Shown here piece after piece: positions 24,331-36,700 of a DNA stretch of 64,000 nucleotides (position 1 is the first letter of the stretch; every line of letters starts with the position of its first letter). The stretch lies in contig NC_087070.1 of NCBI RefSeq assembly GCF_963678635.1, forward strand, positions 26,970,057-27,034,056, read 5' to 3'. Below the pieces are notes generated by a model that did no database searches, was not told where the DNA came from, and worked only from the letters and a program-made list of their open reading frames with translations. The translations under genes and the position numbers were made by a program. Origin of the DNA: Symsagittifera roscoffensis. Its lineage: Eukaryota; Xenacoelomorpha; Acoela; Convolutidae.

Positions 24331-24477
24331 GTGAAATGATTTCTTACAGAAAGACATCTGAGACGTTCTTTTCGTTCTTTCTTGAAAAATTATTTGTTTT
24401 CGAGTTATCAAAACTGAACGTCTTAGATGTCTTTCTGTAAGAAATCATTTTCACAACTCGAAAACAAATAATTTTTC
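24331..24477. repeat. interlocked inverted repeats (A-B-A'-B')
   Basis: Arm A (24331-24367) is the reverse complement of A' (24417-24454) with one mismatch and one indel. Arm B (24384-24406) is the perfect 23-bp reverse complement of B' (24455-24477). The order A-B-A'-B' means the two stems cannot nest. A transcript could form only one of them or a pseudoknot-like fold. Copy 2 is at 34855-35001. Confidence 0.8.
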
Positions 24478-25677
24478 CAAAGAAACATAAAAAAGGGCGC
24501 CATTTTCTTGATTATTAATCAAGCTTTAAAGAATTATTCACGCTAATTTCTTAAATCTCGCAGATATGAAAATAACAGATGAAAAGCTAATTTATTTTTT
24601 GTCAGTTTGCTGAAGGATTGTCTACAAATGTAGCAAAGCGTACGTTTCTCGAAAAATACGCCATACTGGGGAAGCAAACAGGCAAGAGCAAGATTACTCT
24701 AGCAGATTTTCGACGCGAATGGGAACGTTTCCGAGACAGGTTACCAACAGAGGTGTGGGTCCAAAGTTTCTTAATGAAAATTCTCAGAGTTTCAAAAAAC
24801 ACTATGAAAACAACCCTAAATCAAGCCTGCTAAATAAGAAGTCGATCATGAAGAACACTCGACATCTCTCTCCTACACCAGTTTATGGCAGATTGTGATG
24901 CGAGATTTGAAGTTTTTTCCCTACAAAGTGTAGACTGCAGAAAATAACAGAACGGAATGAGAGAAACGTTTTATTTGTAATTTTTAACACAGTATCAAGA
25001 TTTTAACTCCACACGGTCTCAAATTTTATCAGCTTTAGCCCGCGAACGCATTATAAAATGACAAGGAAATCGCAGAAAAAATTTCCAGCATCTCTTAAAA
25101 TGATTATTCTTTTATGAATCATCAAATTTCTACATTTCTTCATGTTAAATTTTTATGGGTCTACGTCAATTCAGTTTCATAGGTTTTGGATCACCCTGTA
25201 TATAAGAGTCTGAACTACGTTCACCGACTCTTGAACAACTAATTTCGAAATGTCACGTGAGAACCAGAATAAATCCAGTCGACATTATCCTCAGGTTCTT
25301 TACCAAAACCAGGGCTTTTTTCCACTGCCGCCCATAATTCAAAACCTCATTTTCAAAAATCAAACGCAAAAATATCTTTGAAATGTATAAACCGCAGCGC
25401 AGAAAATTGGAAGTTCGCATCTTGTCATCTAAAAATTCGGTCTGAAAAACGGAAAAATTCAGACCAATTTCTCTGGAGTTTTTGCTGGAAGCCGAAGTTT
25501 AATTAACAGTGCTTTAATACGATACTACATTTGACCCCCTTGCTAGCTATCTTCGAGGCACCAAAAATTGGGCGGGAAAAACAAGGCAGCCTACGCCAAA
25601 GTTCCTTCACTTTACACCGAGAACTTCACACTTCATTGTGAACCAAAATGAGGGACACCTAGGGCCCAGAGAACGAA
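24478..25677. other. no gene recognised
   Basis: AT-rich sequence. The short open frames on both strands near 24602-24833 overlap each other, have no domain and no splice context. Nothing else is supported. Confidence 0.5.
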
Positions 25678-27067
25678 ATCATCATCATCATCATGATAAC
25701 CGGTTTTGGTATAAGGTGCTGCGGTAGTCCCAGTCACCGGGGTTGGCAACACCTGGCAACGTCTAACTCCTGCTCTCCATCCTTCCCTGTCCCGCGGATC
25801 GGTGCCAAACAGGTTGCAGATATTAACATCATTACTCACACTCTGACCACGTCTTTCTGGGTCTCCCTCTACCTCTGCGGCCGGGGATTTTCATCCTGGT
25901 GACGGAGTTGATGCATGACGAGGCACGTTGCACGTGTACGAACCACCTGAGACGTCGTGTTCGTAGGACAGACGTGATGTCAACGACCCCCAGTTTCTGG
26001 TGAAGTACAGCCGTGGAAATGTCATCATCCAGTTTGGTTCCACAGATCCAGCGAATCATTGAACGATCATTTCGGCGGAGACGCTGCAAGTCCAGGGCAT
26101 TTGGTGCCCATGTCTCACTACCATGGAGCATGGTCGAACCGACGCAGGCAGTGAACATCTTGCCACGGATCTTGGCGACAAGTGTCTACTTGTCAGGATG
26201 GGTATAAGTCTCCTGAACTTGCCCCAAGCTGCGCAAAATCTGGCAGTGATGGCACGTTCACAACCTCCTCCCGCACACAGCTTATCTCCCAGGTAACAGC
26301 GACATCCAGCAAGGTTCCGTCCACGTCCAGTTGGGTTTCAGGCCTTCCATCGATTGGACGAGCCTCACCACCATCTTGGACAGACAAATTCCGGATCTGC
26401 AGACAGTCTCCCAGCAATGCCACAACACTTCTTGTGTACCCAGAGTTTATATTGGGAGCACCTAATCGAGTTTGAGCGTACTTCTCTGCGACACACTGCG
26501 CAGGGGTACTTGCCGGAGTCCTGCAACTGGTCTAGGCCAAGACCGGAGTCTAGAATCTTAGTCTTCTTCATGTTTACTCGCAAACCTTTCTCCTCGATGT
26601 TTGCCTTCCAGGCCTTCAGCTTGGTGATGCACTCCCCCATGGAGTCAGCGATATTTACAAGGTCATCAGAGTACAGAATCTCCATATGCACGCCAATGCG
26701 GAACTCGCGTGACAGCGCCTCCAGAACCATGATGAAGAGCAGCGGGCTGAGTACTGAACCTTGATGCACAACCACTCCGACTCCAAACTCCTTACTGTAC
26801 TGTCCGTTGACCCGCACGCGGCTCCTGGCACTGGTGTATCGCCCATTCCTCGACACCAGAGGACTTTTCTTGGCACTCGATCGAAAGTTTTCTTCAGATC
26901 CACAAAGGCGAAATAGAGTGGCTTCTTCGCTGCGATATACTTCTCTTGCAACTGGCGGACAATAAAGATGGCATCAGTTGTTCCCCTGCCCGGCACGAAA
27001 CCAAATTGCATTTCATTAACGTCCATCATGTTGCTGATGAGAGGGTCCAACACATGTTCCAGCAGTT
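25678..27067 (-). mobile_element. LINE-2, 3' half (truncated by tandem duplication 2)
   Basis: Minus-strand copy of the 3' part of LINE-2. Reverse-transcriptase core (MQFGFVPGRGTTDAIF, FVDLKKTFDRVPRKVLW, HQGSVLSPLLF, LYSDDLV), Cys/His C-terminal segment, and the terminal conserved block (GSETWAPNALDLQRLRR, RRLRWFVHVQR, GRRGRGRPRKTW) end at a short (ATG)n tail at 25678-25696. The high-coordinate side stops at the duplication junction at 27068, so the endonuclease and N-terminal RT region are absent. It is nearly identical to 36201-37591 and carries the same disabling changes. Confidence 0.85.
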
Positions 27068-28006
27068 TCATGCTACTAATTTTTATTTTTATTTTCAATA
27101 AATATTTTTCAAATATGTTTTATATAATACTGCAGAAGTTGAGAAAAAGATTTGAGATCTTTTTATCAATCGTTGTACGTTAGTAATTTTGTTTAGCGCC
27201 TGAAATAATCATGAAGGTTTACTTCAAAACTTTAAGTTTGCAAATGAAAATTTAAATTCATTGCTAATAAGATTCTAAATATAAAAGTTTGTGTTGGCTT
27301 TTGCCGTACAACCATGAAACTAAATGGTAAGTTTCTACGTAGTGGTATATCGTCTCTTGTCCGAGATCTTCTTCCAATACCGGGTAGTTTTAGTATTGTG
27401 CGGAAAATCGGCTCTGATCTATTGAGTCGTAGAGACATTTCAATTAAATTATTATCGTGTAACATTTTGAAAATGTTTTGTCTATTTTCTAATCAATATT
27501 TGATTAATTCTAAGCTATTAAGGTCTTATTCGAGACTTATGGTCGCACCAGATGAGTAAGGTCCTTGAGGTTAACTCATAGACTAATTTCGGATAGGGTA
27601 CACCGTCTGCTCGTCACGCTATCTTATTTTCGGCCGGATAGATTCGTGCAACTTCTTAGTCTAATACCGATCCTAATCTTACTCTTATATCTACTAGTCT
27701 CAGGGTGTTTAACTAGTCTCTGCTAGGCTCAATAGATCTAGAGTATACTGGCTTATTGCAACTGCTGAAGTTCTCTCGGAGAGGTAACTAATTTCTATGT
27801 TGAATTCAAATCTCTCTGGTGCTGAAATTACAAGTAATTTCAGTACTTACAAATAAGTGGGTTGTTAGTTAGATGGATTATGATTGGTTATTATTAAATA
27901 ATTTACAGTGGTAAAATATCTAATTTATCCAATAATAAAATGTAGTTTAGATCAGGTTCCAAGTGTTCCAAGAAGGTGGTAATTTACAATCGCGATAGAG
28001 AATGAG
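27068..28006 (-). repeat. recurrent retroelement module, partial copy 4
   Basis: Duplicate of 16499-17438: a partial module containing the 77-codon minus frame at 27232-27465, leading into the family A RT at 28007. Its left edge is the junction of tandem duplication 2. Confidence 0.7.
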
Positions 28007-30128
28007 TCATAGAATGTCATCAATAAAGGCATGCGCCTGCGGAAACTCCGAAAGGATCGTATCCATCACTCTCTGAAATTCCGCTGGCATGGTTGTAAGG
28101 CCGTAGAACCCCGTTTGGAAGCAAAACGTGCCAGTTGATTTTCCTCCCACCAGCGAAAAATTGCATTGAACGCTCGTTTCCGGGCTAAGTGGTAATTGAC
28201 CGTACGCGTACGTAAGATCCATACTAGAAAAATATACGTCTCCTGGTTTCCGTTCGCTTATCGTTTGTCCTACTGTATCCATGAGCTCTTCAATATTCGG
28301 CATTTGGTACCTATTCTTGTGGACTTGCTTGTTCAACTCCTGGGATTCTAACGCTAATTTTACTGATCCGTCCTTTTTCACCGTTATTACAATCGGAGAA
28401 ACAAAATACTTATCCGAACATTCATTCAGTTTTTCAATGTGTCCTTGTCGTTAAAGTTTATTAATTTCTTTATCGACCTTATCCTGCAATGTGATGGGCA
28501 CTCCACGTCCTTTTTGTTGAATCGGCGTTAATGTTTCGAAAAAAACTGCGTGTACCCTATAATTCTTAATTTTTCCGACTCTGTTAAAAAGGTTTTCAAA
28601 TTGCTTACTGAAATAGGTCTGCCAGTGGTCTAGTGACTCCTCCACCTCTGTTACCTCGGCCCCAGATTGATCGTTTTATACCGTCATCACATTCTCCTCC
28701 GGTGCCTTCTGCACTATCTGCAATCCAAGATTTGGCATTAGGTCTCTCCCAATAATTGATGGTCTGCTTCCTCCAGTCACTCTGATATTCGCGTAATTCA
28801 CCCATCCGTTCGTTTCCAACAAGACGTCCATCGTTCCTAGTAGTCGTAAAGGATTGTTTCCGTAATTCCTGAATTCATCGTCCTCCGGTGCCGGTGCCTT
28901 CACACTGACGCCTGCGGTGCCCAACGTCCGTTTCGTTGCAATTAGCGGTAAATGGTCCTCCGCGTCCGATTCTGAGTCCTCCACGATTTCCAAATTTTGG
29001 AATCGTGATTTCTTTCCCACGGTGCTATGGAAAGTTCCCCTGGTGCCTTTTGAGCTACTTGGTTGGCTACTACTCGTTAGTAACTTCCGTTTTAGGTCCC
29101 ATGGCGTTGGTGGTGCCGCGATTTGTCCCGGCGCCCGTTTTTTTTTCAGAACCTTTGCTTTCTTTAGTGCTACTCCCGATTTTCTAAGCACAGCACTATT
29201 ACTCATTTCAATAGTATGCTCACTTTGAGTATTTATATTGGAATTTAATGGTCTATACCTATTCATATTCCGCTCCCCGGTCCTCTGCATCACCACTGCC
29301 GGTGTTATTTCGACTGGGTCACTTGGTGCTCGCACAATTCCAGGCTCATCATCCTGGTTAGCAGCTTGGTCCTCGGCCAATTTAAGTGGTATCAGCCTGT
29401 TTATCTGGTCGTACTCAGTGTCCGATCGGATTCCCCAGTTGGTATCCATAGGCTCCGGCATTGCTTGGGCGATTGGGTCTCGTTCATCTAAACATGCAGG
29501 TTTCGATCGTATTACATTTTCCCAATTTAGATTCCGTAAAGTAGGCTTTTTAGTCAAATTTTTGAGAGCCGTGTTAGCTTCCCGGCCGTGGTGCGCTTCG
29601 AACGGTGTTGTTGAGGGTGGCGTTTTTAACAAATCTTAAAGCTCCGAGGGCTCTTTCGACCATCCGATCCAAGGGTTCCGGTTTATCCTCCCGCGCATAC
29701 GTAAGAACTGAGTTCTTGATGCTGTCAATCGTGCGTTCGACACATCCTGTTGCCCTATGATCGTTCACTGGCGAGATGCGAAATTCAATTCCCTGTTCAT
29801 GACAAAATGCCCTAACCTCCTTAGACATAAAGTTTGTTCCTTGGTCAACTCGAATTTGGCGCGGAACTCCGTGGGCAATAATGTATGCTTTTAGAAATTT
29901 AATAATTTTATCCGATCGGTTCGAATTACAGACCATAGCCGATGGCCAACGTGAGAACCGATCCACCGCCACCAAAACATACTTTTTAGACTCCTTCAAG
30001 TAGTTAATGGGCCCCCAAAAATCCAGTTGTACCGATTCATTCGGTTCTTTCGGCTCAGGTATTTTCCCTATATTATCTTTCGAACACATATTTTTCAAGT
30101 GCGTCGCGCAGCTGGCATAAATATACAT
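28007..30128 (-). mobile_element. family A fossil, duplicated copy (integrase, protease-like, RT)
   Basis: Offset 10568 bp from 17439-19560 and almost identical: integrase core at 29574-30128, integrase C-terminal block plus linker plus protease-like end at 28676-29632, RT parts at 28007-28645. It is broken in a few places and shares its state with the first copy because it arose by tandem duplication. Confidence 0.75.
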
Positions 30129-30251
30129 ATAGATCGCAAGTCAAAATGAAACTATGTTACATAACAGTTGGTTGAAAAAAGAACGTAGCTTGTGAAATAA
30201 ATCGTAGCTGACAACATTCGTAGCTAAACCTGTCGGTGTTATGTTGAAGTA

Positions 30252-30303
30252 GAGTCTCAATGCCAGAGTAGAGTCTCAATGCCAGAGAGTCTCAATGCCA
30301 GAG
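30252..30303 (+). repeat. local triplication of a 16-bp motif
   Basis: GAGTCTCAATGCCAGA occurs three times in close succession. In the sister copy (19684-19765) it occurs once and is followed by about 60 bp of different sequence missing here. The flanks on both sides match the sister copy. Confidence 0.85.
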
Positions 30304-32301
30304 ATAGCTCGCAACATAGCCAACAGAGTTTAAAAAATTCAATGAAACAGTGGAACTAAAAATACGAACTGATGTTTCAGCTTAACGAACTTTACCGAAA
30401 AAAAAACATGCCCCGAAAAGTACTTTTAGGATTCAAAATCTCTTCACAGGACCCAGCAATTATGTTTATAGGACTAACACAATTAGCGAAAACTGGTGAG
30501 CTATGTAATTTTTCCATTCCGGATATTCTTTTAAGTAACAACAACTTTCGCACCAGTTGTACCAAACATAAAGCCGCAAAAGACGAAGTTTGAAAAAATC
30601 GAACTAAATAAGTGGATTCACTTCGTTTTCAGAAACTTAAAAGCTGCGGTATAACAGACCCAGATTGTATTTTCTCGCAGTGGCGAAGCTGTTTCTTCGC
30701 AAACGCAAGCAAAAAACGGCAAAAAGTGGCTCAAAAAGGGTCGGAAAGTGAAAAACAGAAAATAAATGGTAAAACTAACAAACAAAAAGCTATGTTCCGT
30801 CAGGAGTCGAACCCCAAATCGAGAACTTTAAAGCCACACATCCCAGTTTCTGCGCCATGGTTGCCTGAAAAACTTTATACTGCAGTCGGACATATCAATT
30901 GTTAATTATCCGCCAACTCCCGAATTTGCAAAATGTTTAAGAGGAAAGTCAGCTGCGGACTGCACTGAAATTCGCGTTCAATTTTTACCACTGATTACAA
31001 AAACTATGGTTAAAACCGTGTTCCTATGTTTTTGAATCGATGGTGGTACAAATTAAAATTCTTTGTATGATACTTACGATTGGTTGTTGCTGCTAGGGGT
31101 ATATTAATATTTATTTCATATTTTCAAACAACTTGATAGATTTGCGAATAATAACCGCAGTTTTGGACAGAGAAAAAAGACGATTAAACACTTTTGAGTG
31201 TTGGTGGTTTTGACAAGCGAACAATTAGAGCATGATTAGCACAGTTCACAGTGAGACTCGTCAGACGTACTCGAGTGGTCAGGACGACTCTTGTTTCTGA
31301 GATGAAAACAGTAATCATCTTTTCTTTCTCACTTACTAATGCAGACTTTCTGGTTGCTGTTATACCAGCAAAATTATACATAGAGACGCGCAGCTATTAC
31401 AATTAGATGTTTTATTGGATCCTGGCTAAAGGCAAACATGTTTTATTGTTCATTTTACAGGTTGTTTTGGCATCGTTAAACTTTTGTTTTATTTGGCTTC
31501 AACTTGGGTTTGGCATACACTTGCATGATTCCAAAGTCCGGGCATAAAAACTCTCACATAATGAAGTCCCAGAAACAATTGATAATCCAGCTAATTTCAC
31601 TCCAGCATCCATTATTTTTACGTGAATGATTCCATGGAAGAAAACGCTATCTGAAATCATTCCTATAATACGAAAAAAATCCCTGTAATTTAAAAAAATG
31701 AAAAAGAAACCAGGTCTACCAAAAACTAAAACTTCGTATGTCACGATAGAAATTCATTCTAAGCAAATATGCCACACTTTTGAAAATTCAATTAGCAATG
31801 AAACAAAATAAACGAAGAAGAAACAAAGCAGACAATCTTTGAGCAGACACAAGTTGATCCAAGGAAAAAATAGCCTAGAAAGAATTTAGAACGAACAACT
31901 TGTTCTTGTAATTAAAATGAAAATTTCTTACAGCGCAAGACAAAACTTGAGCAGAACAACGAAATTCCAAAAGTTCAATTTTTACCGGAAAAAACTGCAA
32001 GTGCATACATGCTGAAAAAAAGATCTGGCCGAGACTCGAACCCGTTTTTAGGGTGCAAAGGCAACGCGTTACCGGCGACGGTGTTAATGGAAAGGCGACG
32101 ACGCTACTGGAAAATGTTAAGAGAAGAGAAGAAGTGAATAAAAAAAATGTGTAAAAGTTGTTTACGGTAAAAAAAGTCTGGGTCCCGATTATAAGACATT
32201 TCAGGGGCTAATCTTGGGCTCTCTCGAGGGGGAGATGATTTTCAAAAAATTTTGTCTTTTGGTCGAGCAAATTGAATTTCCGAGCTCTCCCAAAGCATTA
32301 A

Positions 32302-32792
32302 AAAGGCTCTGTTTGGCCAAATTTTTTGCGTCGCAGGCAAAATTTAGAAAAAACAGACCAAAAAAAGCGTTTTTAGGCACTTTTTGGTAAATTTTGACCA
32401 AAAAATCGCTTTTTTCCGCGCTTGCTCCCCCTGAAAATTAGTATATATTGGCGCCCCTGAGACACTCCTAAACAATAGCGCCCCTAAATTCTCCCCTGAG
32501 ACCAGGGGCGGATCAAGGGGGGGTGGCGCACAACCACCCCCCCCCCCCCCCCCTCCCCGGGCTTCGAACCCTTGCCGACCCAAAGGGTCCCACCTTTGTA
32601 CTATTTTGAGAAATCCGATGTGGCGACGGAACCTGAAACGTTTCAATATATATTAATTTTGAGGGGGAGCGCGCGCCGAAAAAACGCAATTTTTTGGTCA
32701 AAAATTTCCAAAAAGTGCAAAAAAACGCCTATTTTTTTTCCAAAACTTTGCCTGCAGCGCAGAAAATTTGACCAAAACAGGGAGGGTCCTTT
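32302..32792. repeat. fold-back element, copy 2
   Basis: Duplicate of the fold-back at 21760-22250, with the same arms, CAGGGGCGGATC centre and C run. Confidence 0.6.
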
Positions 32793-33377
32793 TGGTGACT
32801 AGGGAGAGTTCAAAAAAGGTCGACATACCCTAGACAAGGGCTTTAATCTGTCTAGACAATGCCTAGATACCTGTCTAGACAATGCCTGAAATCTGCTGCT
32901 TTATGTTTATTCAAACCTGAGTACTTTTTTTCCCAATATTTTCTTTTAAGTTTTCAGATTTATATATTTTTCCTTGTCTTTGAAGATCTCAAATTTCGTC
33001 TTACATTTGATAAAACGGGCAGTGCTCTGTAACCCAATTGGGTTCGTTAACTGTCCACTCACTGTTTCTGGTGCTTCATATTTAAATTCTCGTTGTATGT
33101 ATGCATATTTACCATTAACAATGAGAAATAAATTCTTTCTTTCTTTCTTTATGTGTATTACGAATAAACACGTCTTGCTAGATTTTTTCTCAAAAGTTCT
33201 TGAATAAAAGAACAAGACGATTAATATAAAGTATACACAAGAAGATTAATATAAAGCGTTTTATACACGACATAATTCAAGCAAACTATAACTTAGACGC
33301 TTTGAAACTAGTGTCAAATACTAACGTTAAGGTTGAATGAAACACTTAGCTAATCAAATATTACAATCAATAGCAAC

Positions 33378-33383
33378 TTTATT
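33378..33383 (-). promoter_or_regulatory. candidate poly(A) signal AATAAA, proximal aph-1 terminal exon
   Basis: AATAAA on the minus strand about 167 nt past the stop codon of the proximal terminal exon, at a reasonable distance for a short 3' UTR. Confidence 0.4.
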
Positions 33384-33549
33384 TAGAGTTAGAGCTCTTG
33401 ATGAATTTTCTAATCTGCAGAACGTTCGAATAATTCCCTAGGAGCCCCATGTTCACAAAAAGATTTTTTTAAGAAATCAGGGCATATGAATTTAAAGGGA
33501 ATTACTATACTGGCAAAGAGTTCTTTTTCAGTATTTCAGTAATTGTATT

Positions 33550-33756
33550 TCAGTTGTGCGGTGTCGTCGGTGTGTTTGAGGATCTCTGGCTTCTGAATGA
33601 AGAAGAGACCATTGGGGCATCTGCTAGAGTGAGGGTGTTGTAGAGGGACTGTTTGGTGACCCCTGCCACTCTAAGAGCCCAAGTGAGACTCACACAGAAT
33701 ATTCCGAGCACTACTGGGATAGACACGTAGTACAGCTCGAATTTGTTGAAGAACGT
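33550..33756 (-). CDS. aph-1: aph-1 exon 5 (terminal), proximal copy
   Basis: First terminal exon reached by a transcript from the upstream exons. The acceptor TTGCAG precedes ACG. Phase 0 matches the donor of exon 4. It supplies residues 197-264, the last transmembrane segment and the hydrophilic tail, and the TGA stop. Confidence 0.9.
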   Translation of the reverse strand, partial: TFFNKFELYYVSIPVVLGIFCVSLTWALRVAGVTKQSLYNTLTLADAPMVSSSFRSQRSSNTPTTPHN

Positions 33757-36700
33757 CTGCAACATTAAGTGATGGACTACGATTACAGGATCTTGTTAAC
33801 TATTTCTCCCCTATTTCGATTTTCAGAAATTCAACTTTGGCTGTCTTATTTTCAATAGCTTAAAACAATTTTCAGAAAAAATATTTAAAAGTTTTTACGT
33901 GGGTATCACATAAAAAGTGAGTAATACAAATACGAGCGCGAAAACGAAAGCCCACTTGATTGTTGACATTTTTGAAAAGCATATTTTATACAGAAATGGT
34001 TGTCAAAAATAATACATGCATAGGGGGGAGGGGGAATAGTTAACAGGTCCAAAAGGGGGAGATTGTTAACAAGATCCCGATAACATCATGTACGAAAAAA
34101 GGCACCGCGCCAACTCGTAACAAAAACAACTCTCAACATAAGCAAAATTTAAGGAAAGCGAAAAATGGAAAAAATTTGAAACTTGGTTGAAAACACGACC
34201 TTGTAACGTAGAGACCGCGGTTCGCTTCGGAAACATAGCCAACAGAAAGTTGAAGAAGTGTCAATGAACGCAAGTAAACAAAAAATACTGACTTTGAAAA
34301 AACTTTCGAACTTCAAAGAACACGAAAGGTAATGCGACGTTACTGCTGGCCAGGTATTGATGTTAACAGTCCAACTCCTCACTGCACACTCACTATTTTC
34401 TCACCTGAATTTTATTAAATTGTGCAGTTACACTCGGGTTACTGATCTATAAAACTCAGGATACCTGATACTTTTTCGAATTAACTTCAAAAAATAGATG
34501 AATTTCCAGAACTATTTGTGGTGAATTGCCACTTTTTGACAAAATTCACCCAATATGAGAAAACAAGATCAATAAGTAAATATTACATTTCGCTGAGAAA
34601 TCTGAAAATTAAAATCTACTTTCATAATAAAAAGTCGATCACGTTTTTCTTTACTTTTACAATTTCGATGTTCAATACTGAAATTTGCCTTCCATTCAAA
34701 AAAGGAAATGAAAAAAATTGAAGAAAAAAATCCCCGAAAAAGTGAATTTCAGCCTGAACATAAACGAAAAAAAAAAAATCGTAACGACCTACAGGGCAAC
34801 TTATAACCTATGACACTTTTTTGAAAAGACTGTCATTGCTAACTGAACTGACTTGTGAAATGATTTCTTACAGAAAGACATCTGAGACGTTCTTTTCGTT
34901 CTTTCTTGAAAAATTATTTGTTTTCGAGTTATCAAAACTGAACGTCTTAGATGTCTTTCTGTAAGAAATCATTTTCACAACTCGAAAACAAATAATTTTT
35001 CCAAAGAAACATAAAAAAGGGCGCCATTTTCTTGATTATTAATCAAGCTTTAAAGAATTATTCACGCTAATTTCTTAAATCTCGCAGATATGAAAATAAC
35101 AGATGAAAAGCTAATTTATTTTTTGTCAGTTTGCTGAAGGATTGTCTACAAATGTAGCAAAGCGTACGTTTCTCGAAAAATACGCCATACTGGGGAAGCA
35201 AACAGGCAAGAGCAAGATTACTCTAGCAGATTTTCGACGCGAATGGGAACGTTTCCGAGACAGGTTACCAACAGAGGTGTGGGTCCAAAGTTTCTTAATG
35301 AAAATTCTCAGAGTTTCAAAAAACACTATGAAAACAACCCTAAATCAAGCCTGCTAAATAAGAAGTCGATCATGAAGAACACTCGACATCTCTCTCCTAC
35401 ACCAGTTTATGGCAGATTGTGATGCGAGATTTGAAGTTTTTTCCCTACAAAGTGTAGACTGCAGAAAATAACAGAACGGATTGAGAGAAACGTTTTATTT
35501 GTAATTTTTAACACAGTATCAAGATTTTAACTCCACACGGTCTCAAATTTTATCAGCTTTAGCCCGCGAACGCATTATAAAATGACAAGGAAATCGCAGA
35601 AAAAATTTCCAGCATCTCTTAAAATGATTATTCTTTTATGAATAATCAAATTTCTACATTTCTTCATGTTAAATTTTTATGGGTCTACGTCAATTCAGTT
35701 TCATAGGTTTTGGATCACCCTGTATATAAGAGTCTGAACTACGTTCACCGACTCTTGAACAACTAATTTCGAAATGTCACGTGAGAACCAGAATAAATCC
35801 AGTCGACATTATCCTCAGGTTCTTTACCAAAACCAGGGCTTTTTTCCACTGCCGCCCATAATTCAAAACCTCATTTTCAAAAATCAAACGCAAAAATATC
35901 TTTGAAATGTATAAACCGCAGCGCAGAAAATTGGAAGTTCGCATCTTGTCATCTAAAAATTCGGTCTGAAAAACGGAAAAATTCAGACCAATTTCTCTGG
36001 AGTTTTTGCTGGAAGCCGAAGTTTAATTAACAGTGCTTTAATACGATACTACATTTGACCCCCTTGCTAGCTATCTTCGAGGCACCAAAAATTGGGCGGG
36101 AAAAACAAGGCAGCCTACGCCAAAGTTCCTTCACTTTACACCGAGAACTTCACACTTCGTTGTGAACCAAAATGAGGGACACCTAGGGCCCAGAGAACGA
36201 AATCATCATCATCATCATGATAACCGGTTTTGGTATAAGGTGCTGCGGTAGTCCCAGTCACCGGGGTTGGCAACACCTGGCAACGTCTAACTCATGCTCT
36301 CCATCCTTCCCTGTCCCGCGGATCGGTGCCAAACAGGTTGCAGATATTAACATCATTACTCACACTCTGACCACGTCTTTCTGGGTCTCCCTCTACCTCT
36401 GCGGCCGGAGATTTTCATCCTGGTGACGGAGTTGATGCATGACGAGGCACGTTGCACGTGTACGAACCACCTGAGACGTCGTGTTCGTAGGACAGACGTG
36501 ATGTCAACGACCCCCAGTTTCTGGTGAAGTACAGCCGTGGAAATGTCATCATCCAGTTTGGTGCCACAGATCCAGCGAATCATTGAACGATCATTTCGGC
36601 GGAGACGCTGCAAGTCCAGGGCATTTGGTGCCCATGTCTCACTACCATGGAGCATGGTCGAACCGACGCAGGCAGTGAACATCTTGCCACGGATCTTGGC

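Larger units (their letters stand above)
30129..33549. other. long non-coding stretch, duplicate of 19561-23028
   Basis: Second copy of the non-coding stretch, including tRNA-like modules at 30784-30864 and 32015-32087 and the fold-back at 32302-32792. It differs from the first copy by scattered substitutions, a rearranged 26-bp-shorter segment at 30252-30303 and a 21-bp-shorter segment near 33408-33445. No gene other than the aph-1 terminal exon. Confidence 0.6.

Noticed and set aside
25678-25696. Stand-alone (ATC)n microsatellite
   Set aside because: It is the short simple-repeat tail of LINE-2 on the minus strand and appears at the same position in both copies.
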